From Balaenoptera acutorostrata (lineage: Eukaryota; Chordata; Mammalia; Artiodactyla; Balaenopteridae), in NCBI RefSeq assembly GCF_949987535.1, contig NC_080073.1, positions 29,260,116-29,324,115 on the forward strand: 64,000 nt of DNA, given 5' to 3'. The notes beneath the pieces are model-generated. The model was not told the origin of the DNA and did no database searches. It worked only from the letters and a program-made list of their open reading frames with translations. The first letter of the stretch is position 1. Each line of letters opens with the position of its first letter. The position numbers were made by a program, and so were the translations under genes. This document shows positions 44,665 to 56,560 of the stretch, piece by piece.

Positions 44665-44880
44665 GAGCACGGCAGAATGGAAAGTGCACTGGGCTGGATG
44701 TCAGGAGATAGGCTTTTCAATCCTGCTTGTACCACTAATTTGCTGTGTGACCTTGGGCAACTTACTTTACCCCTCCAGGAGTCAGTTCTTTCACCTGGAA
44801 AGTAGAGTTAATAATACTTGCCTTTCTTGATTCAGAGCGCTATAGGGCAAATAAACTGAGATCGTGGATGTTTGGGAAGT
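44665..44880 (+). mobile_element. MIR SINE
   Basis: AAGTGCACTGGGCTGGATGT, TTTGCTGTGTGACCTTGGGC and TAGAGTTAATAATACTTGCC follow MIR in order. Confidence 0.85.
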
Positions 44881-45185
44881 TTGAAAGGGATAAACCCAGA
44901 CTTCTACAGATAAACTTCAGGGTACCTGACAGAAGGATATGTTTATCTGAAGTAAAAGGCAGTGTTAGAAGGAGTAGCTAATATGGAACGGTCTTCCACT
45001 TTATTTCAAATTAAAATGCAATCCTGGGTAAGAGAGCTAGCAGCCCTGTAATACAAGAATCTTTATTTGTTTATGTGCTGGGCAATGTGCTGGTACTGTT
45101 TTTACTTACGTAAGGGTTACCTGATCACATTCCAATTCTGTATTAGCAAATACATTATCAAAGAACATAGCCCATCATCTGCTGT

Positions 45186-45438
45186 GTAACATGGTGGGTA
45201 AGTGCATGGGCTTTGGCATCATTCAGACCTGAGTTTGAATCCTGGTTTTGCCACTTACTAGCTGTATATCCTGGGCCAATTTCTTTTTTTTTTTAATCAA
45301 TCTAATCCTTAGTTTTGTCATTTACAAAATGGACACCAAAATAGTACCTACCTCCATAGGGTAGGGATAATGCATTAAAGTGCTTCACACACTTCCTGGT
45401 ACATAATAAGAACTCAATAAATGATAGTTATTAGTAGC
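45186..45438 (+). mobile_element. MIR SINE, near full length
   Basis: GAGTTTGAATCCTGGTTTTG, CCACTTACTAGCTGTATATC, AATAGTACCTACCTCCATAG and AAGAACTCAATAAATGATAG follow the MIR consensus end to end, with an inserted T-run. Confidence 0.9.
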
Positions 45439-45514
45439 TCTGTGTGTTTGGGGGGGTATGGTTGAATGTTTTCTTCCTTGTGCTTTTCTGAAATTCCAAG
45501 TGATCTATAATGGC

Positions 45515-45570
45515 TTTTCTTCCCAGCTTTGTTAAGATATAATTGACATATAATATAATGACTTTTTAAT
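45515..45570 (-). mobile_element. Small L1 3'UTR scrap, antisense
   Basis: TTAAGATATAATTGACATAT is a common L1M 3' landmark on the reverse strand. Confidence 0.5.
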
Positions 45571-45654
45571 GGTCAGATTTAAAGGTAATTATTATTGTAA
45601 AGTAATGCAGCCATGAATGAAGAATAATTATGGTCATGAATTGACACAGTGAGC

Positions 45655-45852
45655 CTGTCATGATGATGCTTCCTAACATTTCCGTTGGGCTTTACAACTT
45701 ACACGGGCAGTTTTACAGATGCTGTCTCATGCAGCTCTTATAACCAGTCTGTGGAGTCAGTATCACTCATATTCTCATTCTACAGATCTGGAGGCTGAGG
45801 GTCACAAAGGAATGTACACAGTTACACAGCTCATGAAGTGGTAGATCTCAAA
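45655..45852 (-). mobile_element. MIR SINE, antisense
   Basis: TCATTCTACAGATCTGGAGG, CAGTTACACAGCTCATGAAG and upstream CTCATGCAGCTCTTATAACC follow reversed MIR. Confidence 0.7.
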
Positions 45853-45906
45853 TGTGCCAGAGAGGATTGCATTTAGCTGCAATGAACAGACACCCAGTTA
45901 TACTGG
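45853..45906 (+). repeat. Old repeat, left part (broken by the LTR)
   Basis: GCAATGAACAGACACCCAGTT followed by ATACTGG recalls a dispersed repeat whose text resumes after the LTR at 46404. Unnamed. Confidence 0.35.
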
Positions 45907-46403
45907 TGTAGTGGTCTGGATTCTCCAGAGAAAGAGAACCAATAAACGAGATCTCTCTCTCTCTCTCTTTCATTTATATATCTCGTATATATTTAGTGTG
46001 TGTGTATGTGTGTGTGTGTGTGTAGAAAGATAGAGAGAGGAGAGGAGAGATTGATTTATTTTAAGGAATTGGCTCACATGGTTGTAGAGGCTGGCAAGTC
46101 CAAAATCTGCAGGGGAGGCTGGCAAGCTGGAGACCCATGGAAGATTTGATGTTGGAGCTCATGTATGAAGGCCATCTGCTGGCAGAATTTCCTCTTCCTC
46201 TGGGGAGATCAGTTTTTTCTTAACATATTCAACTGGTTGGAGGCCCATCCACATTACAGAGGGGAATGTGCTTTATTCAAAGTCTACTGATTTAAAGGTT
46301 AATCTCATCTAAAAAATACCTTCACAGCAACATCCAGACATGTTTGACCAAATATCTGGGAACCATGACCAAGCCATACTGACAGATAAATTTAACTATC
46401 ACA
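45907..46403 (+). mobile_element. ERVL-like solo LTR
   Basis: A TG...CA block. Landmarks are TGGTCTGGATTCTCCAGAG, GAATTGGCTCACATGGTTGT, GGCAAGTCCAAAATCTGCAG, AAGTCTACTGATTTAAAGG and TGTTTGACCAAATATCTGGG. It contains a (CT)n and a (TG)n run (45952-46021). Direct repeats at the flanks are too decayed to be sure (ACTGG / AGTAG). No internal viral genes. Confidence 0.6.
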
Positions 46404-46690
46404 AGTAGCTTGATTAAAGAGGGGTTTACTTTTTCCAGGATACTTCAGCAAATTCAGAGTCATCAGCTCCTACTGTCGTTCTGCCTGGCTGTGTCTTGCC
46501 ATGGGACGTTTGGCCTCATGGTTACAAACTGGCTGCTCCGTCTTTGGCCATCAGAGGCAGGTGGAAAGGGAAGGGCAATAGGCAAAAGGCAAAAGCTAAC
46601 AAACTGTTTATGTCATCTGAGTCTTCCCTTTCCAGCAGACTTTCCTGGAGGCCCCACCTTGCCACCTCTTATTGAGCTTATTGCTCAATT
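46404..46690 (+). repeat. Old repeat, right part
   Basis: Continues the repeat broken at 45906: GAGGGGTTTACTTTTTCCAG, then GGCCTCATGGTTACAAACTGG and a distal GAGGCCCCACCTTGCC-like end. The family is not identified. Confidence 0.35.
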
Positions 46691-48385
46691 AATATATTTT
46701 TGATGATTCCTAGATGCAAGGAATTCTGGGAGATAAGTATTTTTATGTATGTCACTCCAAAAGAAAAAAAAAAATCAGTGTTCTACTAATAGCAGAAAAA
46801 GGGAAAATAGATACTCTATAGGAGTGTGGTGGTGTCACCGACGCAGGGTGTTTTGATGCCACGTCATTACTCTTTGTGCTACACCAAATTGCTCACTGTA
46901 CATACCTGGAAGTGTCTACCCTTGGTTGCACTGCCCTTTGAATGAATCACGGAGTTGTCTTTGGATATTTGAGCCCAGGATCTAAACAAAATTACCTTAG
47001 ATTAATGGAAGCCAGAAGAAAAATAAGGAGAAATTTGTTAGATGTTGGCTTTCTTTTTTATCTCCTCATGGCCCAAGCAGATGAACTACTCTTTCTTTCA
47101 TTATGTGGGTGGGAGGGACACAAAAAGGAAAAAGAGATGAGGAATTAAGGCAGGGGGGAGACATGTAAATGTCTGTGCAGCTGATGTATCATATGATCCA
47201 AATGATTTTTCAAAACTTGTTTGCATTATGTAATATGTTTCTGCTATAGGGCACGAAACAGTTTACCTCACTTTCATTGTCATAGTTCAAGTGTTTTACT
47301 GAAGCCCAGAGAAAAACATCTGTATATTGGTCTTCTGTGGCACCTAGGAAGATAGGAAATAATAATTGGAAGAAAACAGTATCGGAGAGTATTGGAAAGT
47401 TTATGTTGGTAATTGCCTTGATTTTGTTATTGTTTTAAATCAGGTATTCCAAAGGTCTCCTTTATATTTATTTATAAGTAAATATTTCAAAAACCATTTA
47501 ATGAAAAATCATTTAGAACTAAAATAGGAACCATGTGTCACATTATGACCCAAGTAGTGTTTTTATTTTAAACTTTGGTCAGAGAGAACAAAGCAAAGAA
47601 ATAAATATTTTTTTATCTTGCTTTTTCATACACACGTGTGCACATACACGCACTCACTTACATATACATAACTCCAGATTCTGTCTCTCAATATTATCTT
47701 GTATTCATTTCATATTCCTTTCTCAATATCACTGTGAAACTACTTTGCTGTATAATTTTCATGTAGCTCTTTTGGCATTTTTGCAATTCTAATTCTCGCT
47801 GGTTATTGCATTACAAAAGAGTGGAGGGAAACTGGATTTGCATGCAGGACATTTTAAATTCTAATGTCAGGGGTCATTAGTCTTCTTTTTGTTTGTTTTT
47901 TGTTCTATCTAAGAGCTGGGCTTTTACATACCAGAGATAATAATTTACAAGCAAGTTTTTAAAAGTAGAGTTTCAGATTTATTTTTCAAATTCTCATAAC
48001 CTGAAAGGCTAAATGAGAAAGAACCTAAAATAAAGATCATTTCCATATATTTGAATGTTGAATTGCTCATCTGTTGGGGAAAGTGGGAATCCCTTTAGTT
48101 CATCTCACTTTCAGTCACAGTGACTGGACTACCCATTCTCTTTACCCAGGTCGAATGAGAACCTCCCATGGTAACTTCAGGAGAACACCACCAAATGCAA
48201 CATGTGGAATTCTCTCCTTGTAGCTTCAGATGACTGTATCTTCTGTATTTTCTTCACATGAGTATCTTACTTTTTTTCCTCTACCTTAGATTAATAGTAA
48301 TGTTTTTCATTAATATTAACAGAATTTATAGATTCATATCAAAGGCAGTTTAGAGACCAACACACTGGCCAGCACCATCCTACTG
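46691..48385. other. Low-copy DNA, nothing recognised
   Basis: AT-rich, with short A-runs and a CA-rich patch near 47630-47660. No supported gene. Confidence 0.5.
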
Positions 48386-48389
48386 CTTG

Positions 48390-49968
48390 TCCCTACTCCA
48401 CCCACATGCCCTGGATGACTATTTCACACTCTCTTCTCTCCTGAGACCTCCAGTGGCTCCTCCTTGCTTCTCATGTTATGTGGACGACCTTACTTGCTGT
48501 TTTACTGAGAAAAGCTCAGACAGGAAGAAACCTCCCCAGCTGCCACCAGCCTATCTGCAACTGACACGTGTTCTGTTACAGAGGATGAATTGTTCTTTTC
48601 CCACCCATGGCCTTTGTCGTGCCCTGGACCCCATCCCCTCTTGTTCCTGCAATTATCTGCTCTCTCTTGTATCATCCCAGTTCTTCTCTCTATTAGATAA
48701 TTCCCTGCAGTGTTAAAAAATGGTGTAATATCTTCAAATTTAATAAGAAAGAAAAAAAAAAAGAAAACCTGCTTAACCCCTTCTGGCTATCACACATTTC
48801 TCTGCTCCCCATTGACATCAAAGAATATCAGAAGAATTGTCTACACATGTTCTCTCATCAGACTTTCAACTCCACTACTTCTCAAAACATTGTCTGAGTC
48901 ACTGCAAGCCCCTTCTTTGCCAAATCCATTGCTCTACTCCCAGTTCTGTTCTCACTTGATCCATCAACAACACATGACCATTTGATCACTTCTTTTTTTT
49001 TGAAATACTTTTTTTCAGCTGGCTTTGGGGATACCACCACTCCTGGTTTTTCCTTCTACCTTACTGGCCACTCCTTTTCAGCTTCTTTTACAGGCTCCTC
49101 CTCCTCCTTTGACCTGTCCACCTATAATGCCTCACGTTCCAGCCTTAGAACTGGTCTCTTCTCCCTCTCTTCATTCCCTAGATGGTCTCATTCAGGCTCA
49201 TGGCGTGTACTGTACAAATCCCTATCTCCAGCCAAACTCAGACTCCTTCTCTCAACTCCAGACTTTGATTGTTTGTATATCCAATGCCTACACAGCCCCA
49301 CTTGGATATCTGAAAGGCTTATCAAACATAAATGCTTCCACCCTGGTTCAAGTCAACAGCATCTCTGTCCTAGACTTTAGTTGTAGTGTGTTCCTTCTTT
49401 CTAGCCTTGCCACCTTATTTGCAACACAGCAGCTAGAATGATCCTTTTAAAACTAAACCATTTCCTGTTACCACTCTGCTCAAAATCCTAATGGCTTCTT
49501 TTACTAAAATAGAAGCCAAAAATTCTAGATGAAGCTAGTGGCCTTGTCCTGCCTGTCTCCCTGACTGGAGAGGCTACCAGCTGTCCTCACCTCCTCTGCT
49601 TCAGCCACACTGGCCTTTCACTGTTGTTCAATTCCTGCCTCAGCCTCTGGTACTTCCTCTCCTGGGTCATGCTTCCCCTGGGTATCATCACTGCTTGTTT
49701 CATCTCTTCCTTTAGTTCTCTGCTCAAATATCACCTTTTAAGAAAGGAAATATTCTCTCTCATATATAAATCTCCCACTCTGTCCTCCTTAACTTTTTTT
49801 TAATGAGCATGTAAAAGATTGTTGATTTGTTTATTTCCTGACTCTCCTCTAGAGTGTAAGCTCAGAGAGAGCAAGTATTTTGATTTGGTCTTTGCTTTAA
49901 CCCTAGTCTCTAAAATAGTGTCTCCCCAGTACTGTGCACTCAATAAACATTAATTAAATAAATGAAAA
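48390..49968 (+). mobile_element. Long L2 (CR1-clade LINE) copy, sense
   Basis: About 1.6 kb of L2 from the 5' side of the reverse transcriptase region to the 3' terminus (CACTCAATAAACATTAATTA, then AATGAATGAA-like text near 49938-49975). It is far longer than usual for this old family and carries recognisable protein remnants. Junk frames occur on the same strand. An A-run (48749-48762) falls where other L2 copies also have A-rich text. Confidence 0.82.
48640..49380 (+). pseudogene. L2 reverse transcriptase remnants
   Basis: Two frames keep short signatures of the L2/CR1-type reverse transcriptase. The first (48387-48716) has RALDPIPSC, a motif upstream of the polymerase core. The second (48982-49380) has FGDTTTPGFSFYLTGHSFSA followed by FTGSSSSF, the stretch between the first catalytic box and the 'VPQGS' box. 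The region that would hold the YADD active site is deleted or unrecognisable. It is useful for identifying the family and is not a gene. Confidence 0.7.
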
Positions 49969-50235
49969 ATTGAATGAGAAATATAAATCTAAATATTTAA
50001 GCAAGAGCTCTTGCTAACTGGCCTGAAGTCAAGTATCGGTGACCATAAATTCTATTTTGTTCTCTGAACTCTCACATCCATGATTTTGGCATTTTATCTC
50101 TTTGGTCAATTTATGTTATTGGTTTTCCTAAGGAAGTAAAGAGGTGTATGATTTCTTGCTGGTGTTCTTGGGTTTGTGACCCTTAACATCACAGACACAA
50201 AGCATCAGCAGAACAGGATGTTAGTCAAGGATCAC
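49969..50235. other. Low-copy DNA
   Basis: Nothing recognised. Confidence 0.5.
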
Positions 50236-50239
50236 AGTA

Positions 50240-50800
50240 ACTGAATTTTTCTAAATCAATACTTGTCTTTCCCTGTATCAGTAAGGAACCCAGCAGGAAA
50301 CAGATGGCATATGCAAATTGGGTAATTTGACTAGAGTTTAATAAAGGTATCAGTTTCAAACCACAAGGCCCTAAGTGCAGTGCCTTGAGGCTAGTAGCAG
50401 CCTTTTCTGGTTCTACCCAAGGATTGAAGGCAAAAAGAGAGGGAAGGTACGTGGGGAGGGAAGGGCACTGGATCCCTGAGGGAGAGCTGTAGGAGAGGCC
50501 ACCGGATAGAGACCACCTGATAGGACCAGCAGCCTTGGTTGAGGGAGACAACCAGCCCATGATAAACCCCGGGGGCTGGGCTGGTGGGGAGCTGAGGGAG
50601 TAAATCTCCCAGCTTCTCTCTCCTCCCTTCCTCTAATCTCTGGCTGGGGCTTCCCACTGGCTGAACACAACTGGAAGTCAGAAGGCAAGGGAACCCTTGG
50701 CTGCTATCCATATAAGCCAGCCTCTGCGGTAGACAACAGGATAGGAAGTGGTGAAGGGAAGATCTGGAGGGCGAATGGCAGGCATCCAGCAGAACCTCCA
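50240..50800. repeat. Probable old dispersed repeat, unnamed
   Basis: The text GGAACCCAGCAGGAAACAGATGG, then GACTAGAGTTTAATAAAGG and distally CTGGGGCTTCCCACTGGCTG resembles a dispersed mammalian repeat that I cannot name. The 136- and 111-codon antisense frames (50391-50801, 50225-50560) fall in it and have no known domain. Confidence 0.4.
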
Positions 50801-50879
50801 AGTGCTATCTTTCCAGCTACAGCCTCGTCTCCCACTTCCACACTAGTTCCCTTCTCACCCACACTTCACATATCAGCTA

Positions 50880-51515
50880 AAATAAAACCATCCATCTGTT
50901 CACAGTGGTCCCTAGTTTAAGACCAAATCATTCAACAGCTTTCCATTGAGCTTAGAATAAAATCCAGGCTCACTCCAGTGATGTATGAGACCCATGATGG
51001 TCTGACTGGCTCCCACCCACCTCTCCCCCTCTGCTCATAGTACCCAGCCCACCCTGGCTTGCTGCACCTACTGGCAGTGATCTGCTTTTGATTCCCAGAA
51101 TAAACTAAGCTCATTGTCCTCACTGGCTCTTTGTATACTCCTAACCCTCTGGTTGGAACACCCTTTCTTTCCTCAACCCATTACATGGTTGACTTCTTCT
51201 CCTGATTCAGAACTTATCATCTGAACATCATCACCTCAGGGAGGCCCTCCCTGTCCTCCCTGTCTAAAGGATGTCCTCCATTTATTCTCTGTCAGAGCAC
51301 CCTAGTATTTGCTTCACAGCGTTTATTGCAAACCATAAATGGCTCCTTCCTCTCTGTCTCCTTTGCTTTGTTTAGTCTGATTCTAAAGCAAAGCAAGTTT
51401 CTTCCAGGCGTGGGCCCTCTCTGTCTTCTCTGTCACTCTGTCATCCTCAGAACCTAGGACAATTTCTGACCCAGGTAGTTTGTCAATAAATATTTGGCAA
51501 TTGAGTGAACAAACA
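50880..51515 (+). mobile_element. L2 relic, sense
   Basis: TCATTCAACAGCTTTCCATTG, ACCTCAGGGAGGCCCTCCCTG, GAACCTAGGACAATTTCTGAC and TCAATAAATATTTGGCAATT follow the L2 3' region to its terminus. Confidence 0.8.
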
Positions 51516-51856
51516 TTCCATTCAATGAAAATATCTTTCCATTTATGCAGTTTTTTAAAAAAGGTTACCTTTGAGCTTATCTTGAGTGTATTTGAATTTC
51601 TATCTCTCTAGTATCTGGGGAATCTTAAATATATTAAGCGCTTGATATATGTTTGAATAAAACACATTTACTAGCAGCAGGGCTGATTTTCTATAGCTTG
51701 GCAGATTGTTTTTTATGGCTGGTGTATTATGTCTGTAACAAAATTAAGCTAAAACAAGGAACAATACCCTATCCCCAATCTGTAGTTTCACAGCATAACT
51801 AATTGAGTGCTGTTGACTGTCTTGGTGACTTGTTGGAAGCTGGTGTTATATAGCGA
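51516..51856. other. AT-rich low-copy DNA
   Basis: Nothing recognised before the SINE. Confidence 0.5.
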
Positions 51857-52118
51857 CTAGGCTTGAGCTTTATTTTATTTTATATTTATTTATTTGGTTG
51901 CACCGGGTCTTAGTTGTGGCAGGTGGGCTTCTTAGTTGCGGCTCGCCGGCTCTTTAGTTGCAGCTCGCCGGCACCTTAGCTGTGGCACGTGAACTCTTAG
52001 CTGCGGCATGCATGTGGGATCTAGTTCGCTGACCAGGGCTCGAACCCCAGCCCTCTGCATTGGGAGCGCGGAGTTTTAACCACTGCGCCACGAGGGAAGT
52101 CCCTAGGCTTGAGCTTTA
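51857..52118 (-). mobile_element. CHR-related SINE of a second subtype, 16-bp TSD
   Basis: Body 51873-52102, antisense. The tRNA head (minus strand GGGACTTCCCTCGTGGCGCA, B box GGTTCGAGCCC) resembles the other copies. The body is shorter and differs (plus strand GTTGCACCGGGTCTTAGTTG). The TSD CTAGGCTTGAGCTTTA is perfect (51857-51872, 52103-52118). It inserted at the 5' edge of a MIR. Confidence 0.93.
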
Positions 52119-52275
52119 GAGCCAAAAAGACCTGGCCGAACTCCAGTTAGGCCACTAACTGGCTGGGAAAGACTGTGAACAAGTTACCCAGCCTTTCTGA
52201 GCCTGTTTCCATTATCTGTAGATGCAAGGGTAATGTGGTCTAATTGCTAGAGTTGTTCTAGGACTACAGGTGATA
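52116..52275 (+). mobile_element. MIR SINE
   Basis: GGCCACTAACTGGCTGGGAAA, CAAGTTACCCAGCCTTTCTG and ATTATCTGTAGATGCAAGGG follow MIR. Confidence 0.7.
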
Positions 52276-54160
52276 GCAGAAATCTTTCTCTTTTCTCTGG
52301 GCCCATCACTACTTTCCCTTCTATAAAAACAGGCACAAATCCTCCCTCTTCTCTCCTTAGGCTGCTGCTTCATCAATACCCTCTCCCCAATCCATGTTTT
52401 ATTAGTCTTTGGATCTCATTCCATATTCTGGTTACTGGGAATCTTGCTAGAAGGCTTTCCTGTCCACACTTTTCTTTATGAAGTTGAATTCGCTTTCTGG
52501 TGGAAGCAGCCTGGAGCTCAGTTGTGCCTGTGACAGTTACAGACCCATCAGACTTCCCAGCTAGCATCATATTTGCCAGACAAATGCAGACAGCACTTTC
52601 ATGCAGCGAAGCACTTTGTTAGTACTTTGAGCCTCTAAGGGACAATTTGAGTTGGAAAAAAAAGACATTGAAACCTTGTACAATACTCACCCCATTACAC
52701 AAGGAAAACCAAGTAAGTTTATGTGACAAAAAGGTATGGGTATTCTTTTGATAAAAGAAGCCCAAGCCACAGGACACTCTACTCTGCAGAGAGACAAGAG
52801 GCATGGAAGTTTCATCTTTTGTTTATTTCTTTTTGCTTAAGTATAACTAATATGCTGTGAATCCATTTCTTGTGCCAGGCATTTTTCTTTACTCTGTTAG
52901 ATGAATTTAGAACTATTAAGATTATAAAGTAAAAATATTTAGATGCAGGTAAGATCTGACTGAAGAACAGGATCCTTTGCTGACAGTTGGAGAATATATT
53001 GGTACTATATAGGCAATCTTGCAAAATTAAATTTCTAATGCATGAAATGGTTGTCTGGAATCTGGTTCCTTAAATATTCAGATCAGTTCCATTAAAACCT
53101 ATATAGTTAGCACTCTTGATACATGCTGAATGAAAGAGGTAAGGGTATAGGCTCTGCCCTCCAGTGCCTTACCATCAGGCTCAGTGTTCCTGAACTTTTT
53201 TGACCAATGTCCTTCTTTTTAAAATATAAATATCTCAGGCCCTTCTTCCATTATTTGAAACTTAAGCTAAAGTTGAAGACAACTAGATAAAGCCCTGCTT
53301 TATTTTCAAGTTACATGTTACATAAATTTGTCTATGTCTTTCTAACTGGTGATCTAAGACACACGTACAACACACCTCTTTACACAGGTGTCATTCATTG
53401 TTAAGCTTCATATGTTTGATAGAGACCAGAGGTTGCAAATTAGTGGTTTCACGGGTCCAGTGCAGATCACAGCGTTGTTGTCCTCTTAACTTTCTTAATT
53501 GAGCCAACATTTACAATTGGGATATTTCACATAAAATGCAGATTTTTGGCTTCTCTTAAAACATTGGAAGATTTGGTGGCCATGGGCCCGCGTTCGCATA
53601 TGGCAGCAATGGGTGGGGCTGACTGGCTTCTGGCCCTTCAGGCGGGGTACATGCTCTCTGGCTGCCGTGTCTCCACTGCTCAGCAGTGAATGCATATGTC
53701 TGAAAACTGGCTTGCAGCAAACAAATTAACCCCCCTGGCTCTTGCAAGCTTGCGTTTGTGAGCTCTCGTAGAGTCTAGCAAGGGGAGTTCGAAGGATTTT
53801 TGTTTACCAAGTAGATGGACCTTGAGATACTGGTAGGATTTATATGGTTGAAGAAGAGTGTGTGTGGGAGGGTGGGGGGAGGTCATTCCAGGCAGGAGAC
53901 TAACTTTGATGCTGAATTTCACTGGTGGGTAGTGATGGTTTCTCTAATAATATTTAAATTGCTTAAGGATGAAAATGACTTACATTTTTCTTACAATTGA
54001 GAGCAGATTTACGGTTAAGATTCTGACTCCCTTGCATTCTAATATGCTTTCTTGAGAGAAAGGGACAAGGGGAGAAGGTATAGTAGTAAGAGCTAGGAAT
54101 TGGACAGAACTGAGGTTGCAGCAATGGGCGACTGTCAGGTTTATGAATTCATCAATTAGA
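52276..54160. other. Low-copy DNA, nothing firmly recognised
   Basis: 53180-53260 (CAGTGTTCCTGAACTTTTTTG) might be the end of a hAT element. A GC-rich patch at 53580-53690 gives short antisense frames without domains. Confidence 0.4.
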
Positions 54161-54161
54161 A

Positions 54162-54296
54162 TTGTGTGTGTGGGGATGTGTGTGGTGTTGGTGTATGGTA
54201 TATGATGCTTGTGTATGTGTGCATGGTATGCATATGTGTGTATGGTGTGTGTGCATATGTGTGTGGTGTATGCGATGTGTGTATGTGTGTGTAGAA
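54162..54296. repeat. Degenerate (TG)n / TATG minisatellite-like tract
   Basis: About 135 bp of imperfect TGTGTG, GGTGTATG and CATATGTG units. Confidence 0.9.
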
Positions 54297-54949
54297 GGGA
54301 TTGATGTTCAGAACAACAGTACCACTGCAGGAAGCATTCAGATTTGTGAAGGGAAATGAGGCTGAGAAAAAATGTCATTCATTGCCTATCTCTCAAAAAG
54401 ATAGTAAAAGTGCCTCTTCACAGTAGCTGAGCCAATACTTCACAAAGGCAACTGGGCCTATTAGAAGAACAAGATGCAGTGGTTTGACCAAGGTACCTTT
54501 AAGAGTGGATGTTTTGTCATCAAAGATGCTCATCAGTATCCTGCAGTATTTTCCAAGCCAGACTCTCCTAATACGTGGGATTCCCCTGTAACATCACACT
54601 TAAGATGATGTCTCTAGAAAGCCACTTTTAGTATAAAATTGTACCTATGAGTAGTAACATGTTTATATTTGAGGACTTGTTTCTATTTTTCAGGGTAATC
54701 AGCCTTTGGCTGTCAGGCAGAGGGCTGAGGAAGGGGGTAGGGTGGGGGTTAGGTTTGTTCTGTTTTGTTTTGTTGTTGTTGGAGAATTTCAAATGGAGAA
54801 ATTTTATTTTCCTGGCAAGGCCAGATCCCTTATACAGTTTGATGTTTCCTTGGTCTTCAGAAGGCCCACCAGAAGGGTTTATTTGTGTTAAATTGAAAAC
54901 AGATCTCTTTCTAAAGGAAAGGCCCTTTTATTGATCCTGACCTTTTCCT
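54297..54949. other. Low-copy DNA, nothing recognised
   Basis: Contains a TTTTG repeat patch near 54760-54780. The frames at 54647-54934 and 54706-54891 overlap and lack domains. Confidence 0.5.
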
Positions 54950-56560
54950 TTTGCAGGTGAAGGCTTTTTGAGTTGCCTTTTAAACAACCAGAAACCACCG
55001 TGTTTCTTTTTCTTGTAATCTTTTATTTATCCTGTTCAGAGAACTTACTTGCTTAAAAATATATTTCCTATGGAAATCATAAAACAGCTCTATTCAGCCA
55101 AGAGTTAAGATTATAGAACACTTAACAAATCACATATGTGGCTTTTGAGGGGAAGATTAACACCGAATCTCCTCACCCCCTGCCCGTCCTCACCTTCCCC
55201 TCTTCAACTTGTTTTTCCTCTATTGTTTCCATCTGTGCCTTGTGAGGTCCCACAAGAGGTGCTTTAGACTTTATTTCATCTAGTAGCGCCCTGAGAAAAC
55301 TTTAAGCGCTGAATTGGGATTATATTAGCTGGAAAAGTCAAGAAATTAATTTCCTTCAGGAGAAGAATGGCATGTCTGGCCAAACAGAATATTGCTTAAT
55401 GCAGTAGAACTCCCAAATGAAATTGGGGAGTGGATCTTTCCCTTACAGGGGGATGTGAGATTACTGAATTCCAGATTCCCGTATAAATGATCATCCGAAC
55501 AAGTGGGTCCACCCCCTACTGTGCCAGCCTTTCCTTTCTGGCCCCTGTGCACACGGGAGTGTTTCTGTCACCCACCAGAGGGCCGCACGTTTTCAGCCAC
55601 CTCTAAATCAGGGAATAAAAGAATTAATGGATCGGAACTTAATCCATAACTCCCTAACTCTGCAGCTTTATCTTTTTAATAGTTCATAAACTTCTTATTT
55701 TTCTTTTTAGCCTAGATTTCCTCTGTGGTGAAGGAGAGGTTTGCCAGCCTTTGGCTCTGCCTCATAAAAACGCTTTAAAGGACAATGCTAGGTTGTGTGA
55801 CTGCCCGTAATTCACCCTCATATAATATTCCGGAACCGCCTCAGAGTTCGTGTCTGACTTTGTTCTAATATAAAGAACCCTAGGGTCAACGACACAACTA
55901 TTTCCAGATGGATTAAGTTGTGCATTCTTAAAGACCTAGGAGGCCAATGTATATTGCTTCTCTTAGAGCTGTCACAAGTAATATTATTGGGAGCATGACA
56001 GATGCCTAATGGGATACACAGAGATCTCTATTTTGAAATTTCTGAAGTGACATAGTAGGGTTTCTTATTTTTCAGAATAACTAAATTAAGTGTCTGTCTT
56101 TCTGAATTAAACTCTCTGTGGGCTCTGTTTTGTCACCTTTTGCCCTCTTCTGGGTGATGGAATTGGGAGATAAATCAGTAACTGATTTCTCAGAGAGTTA
56201 AGTTTTGATAAATATATTTTGTAGGTCACATGTGCCTTACACAAAACTTTCTAACAGCGAACAGGCACAAATGGGATTTTGAAACACCATCATTTGCTGT
56301 CAAGAGGTGAAAGCTCCAAGAGTGGGACTTATCAAAGCGTAGGTGTGAATAGTTGGCAAGGTCAAAGGCAAAAAATTAGCCGCTGCTGAGAACTCGGAAT
56401 GGGAATCGCACTGGTTACCACTCAGGTGTCCTTTTCAATCAGAGAGGGGCTGACCAGCGCCTACTGAACCCAGGCTCCTTCTGGTTTTCACTTTTTATCC
56501 ACAGCCTCCCGCTAGGGGCACAAAAGCCTCAGTTAATATATGTACTTCCTATGAGAAACC
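54950..56560. other. Transposon-free block; candidate conserved DNA
   Basis: About 1.6 kb without recognised transposon text, with scattered CpGs and homeodomain-like cores (GAAATTAATTTCC near 55343, a near-palindrome; GAATTAATGGATCGG near 55621). Two places resemble splice acceptors (TTTTCCTTTTGCAG at 54943-54956; ATTTTTCTTTTTAG at 55697-55710) but no supported exon follows. Confidence 0.3.

Noticed and set aside
49025..49441. 138-codon frame as a novel protein
   Set aside because: Wrong-frame reading of an L2 copy. The +2 neighbouring frame carries the L2 reverse transcriptase signature.
50391..50801. 136-codon antisense frame
   Set aside because: Overlaps two other frames of similar length in a probable old repeat. 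No recognisable motif or conserved start.
54943..54956. Splice acceptor of an unknown exon
   Set aside because: A good polypyrimidine-AG match, but no downstream open frame or donor that I could support.
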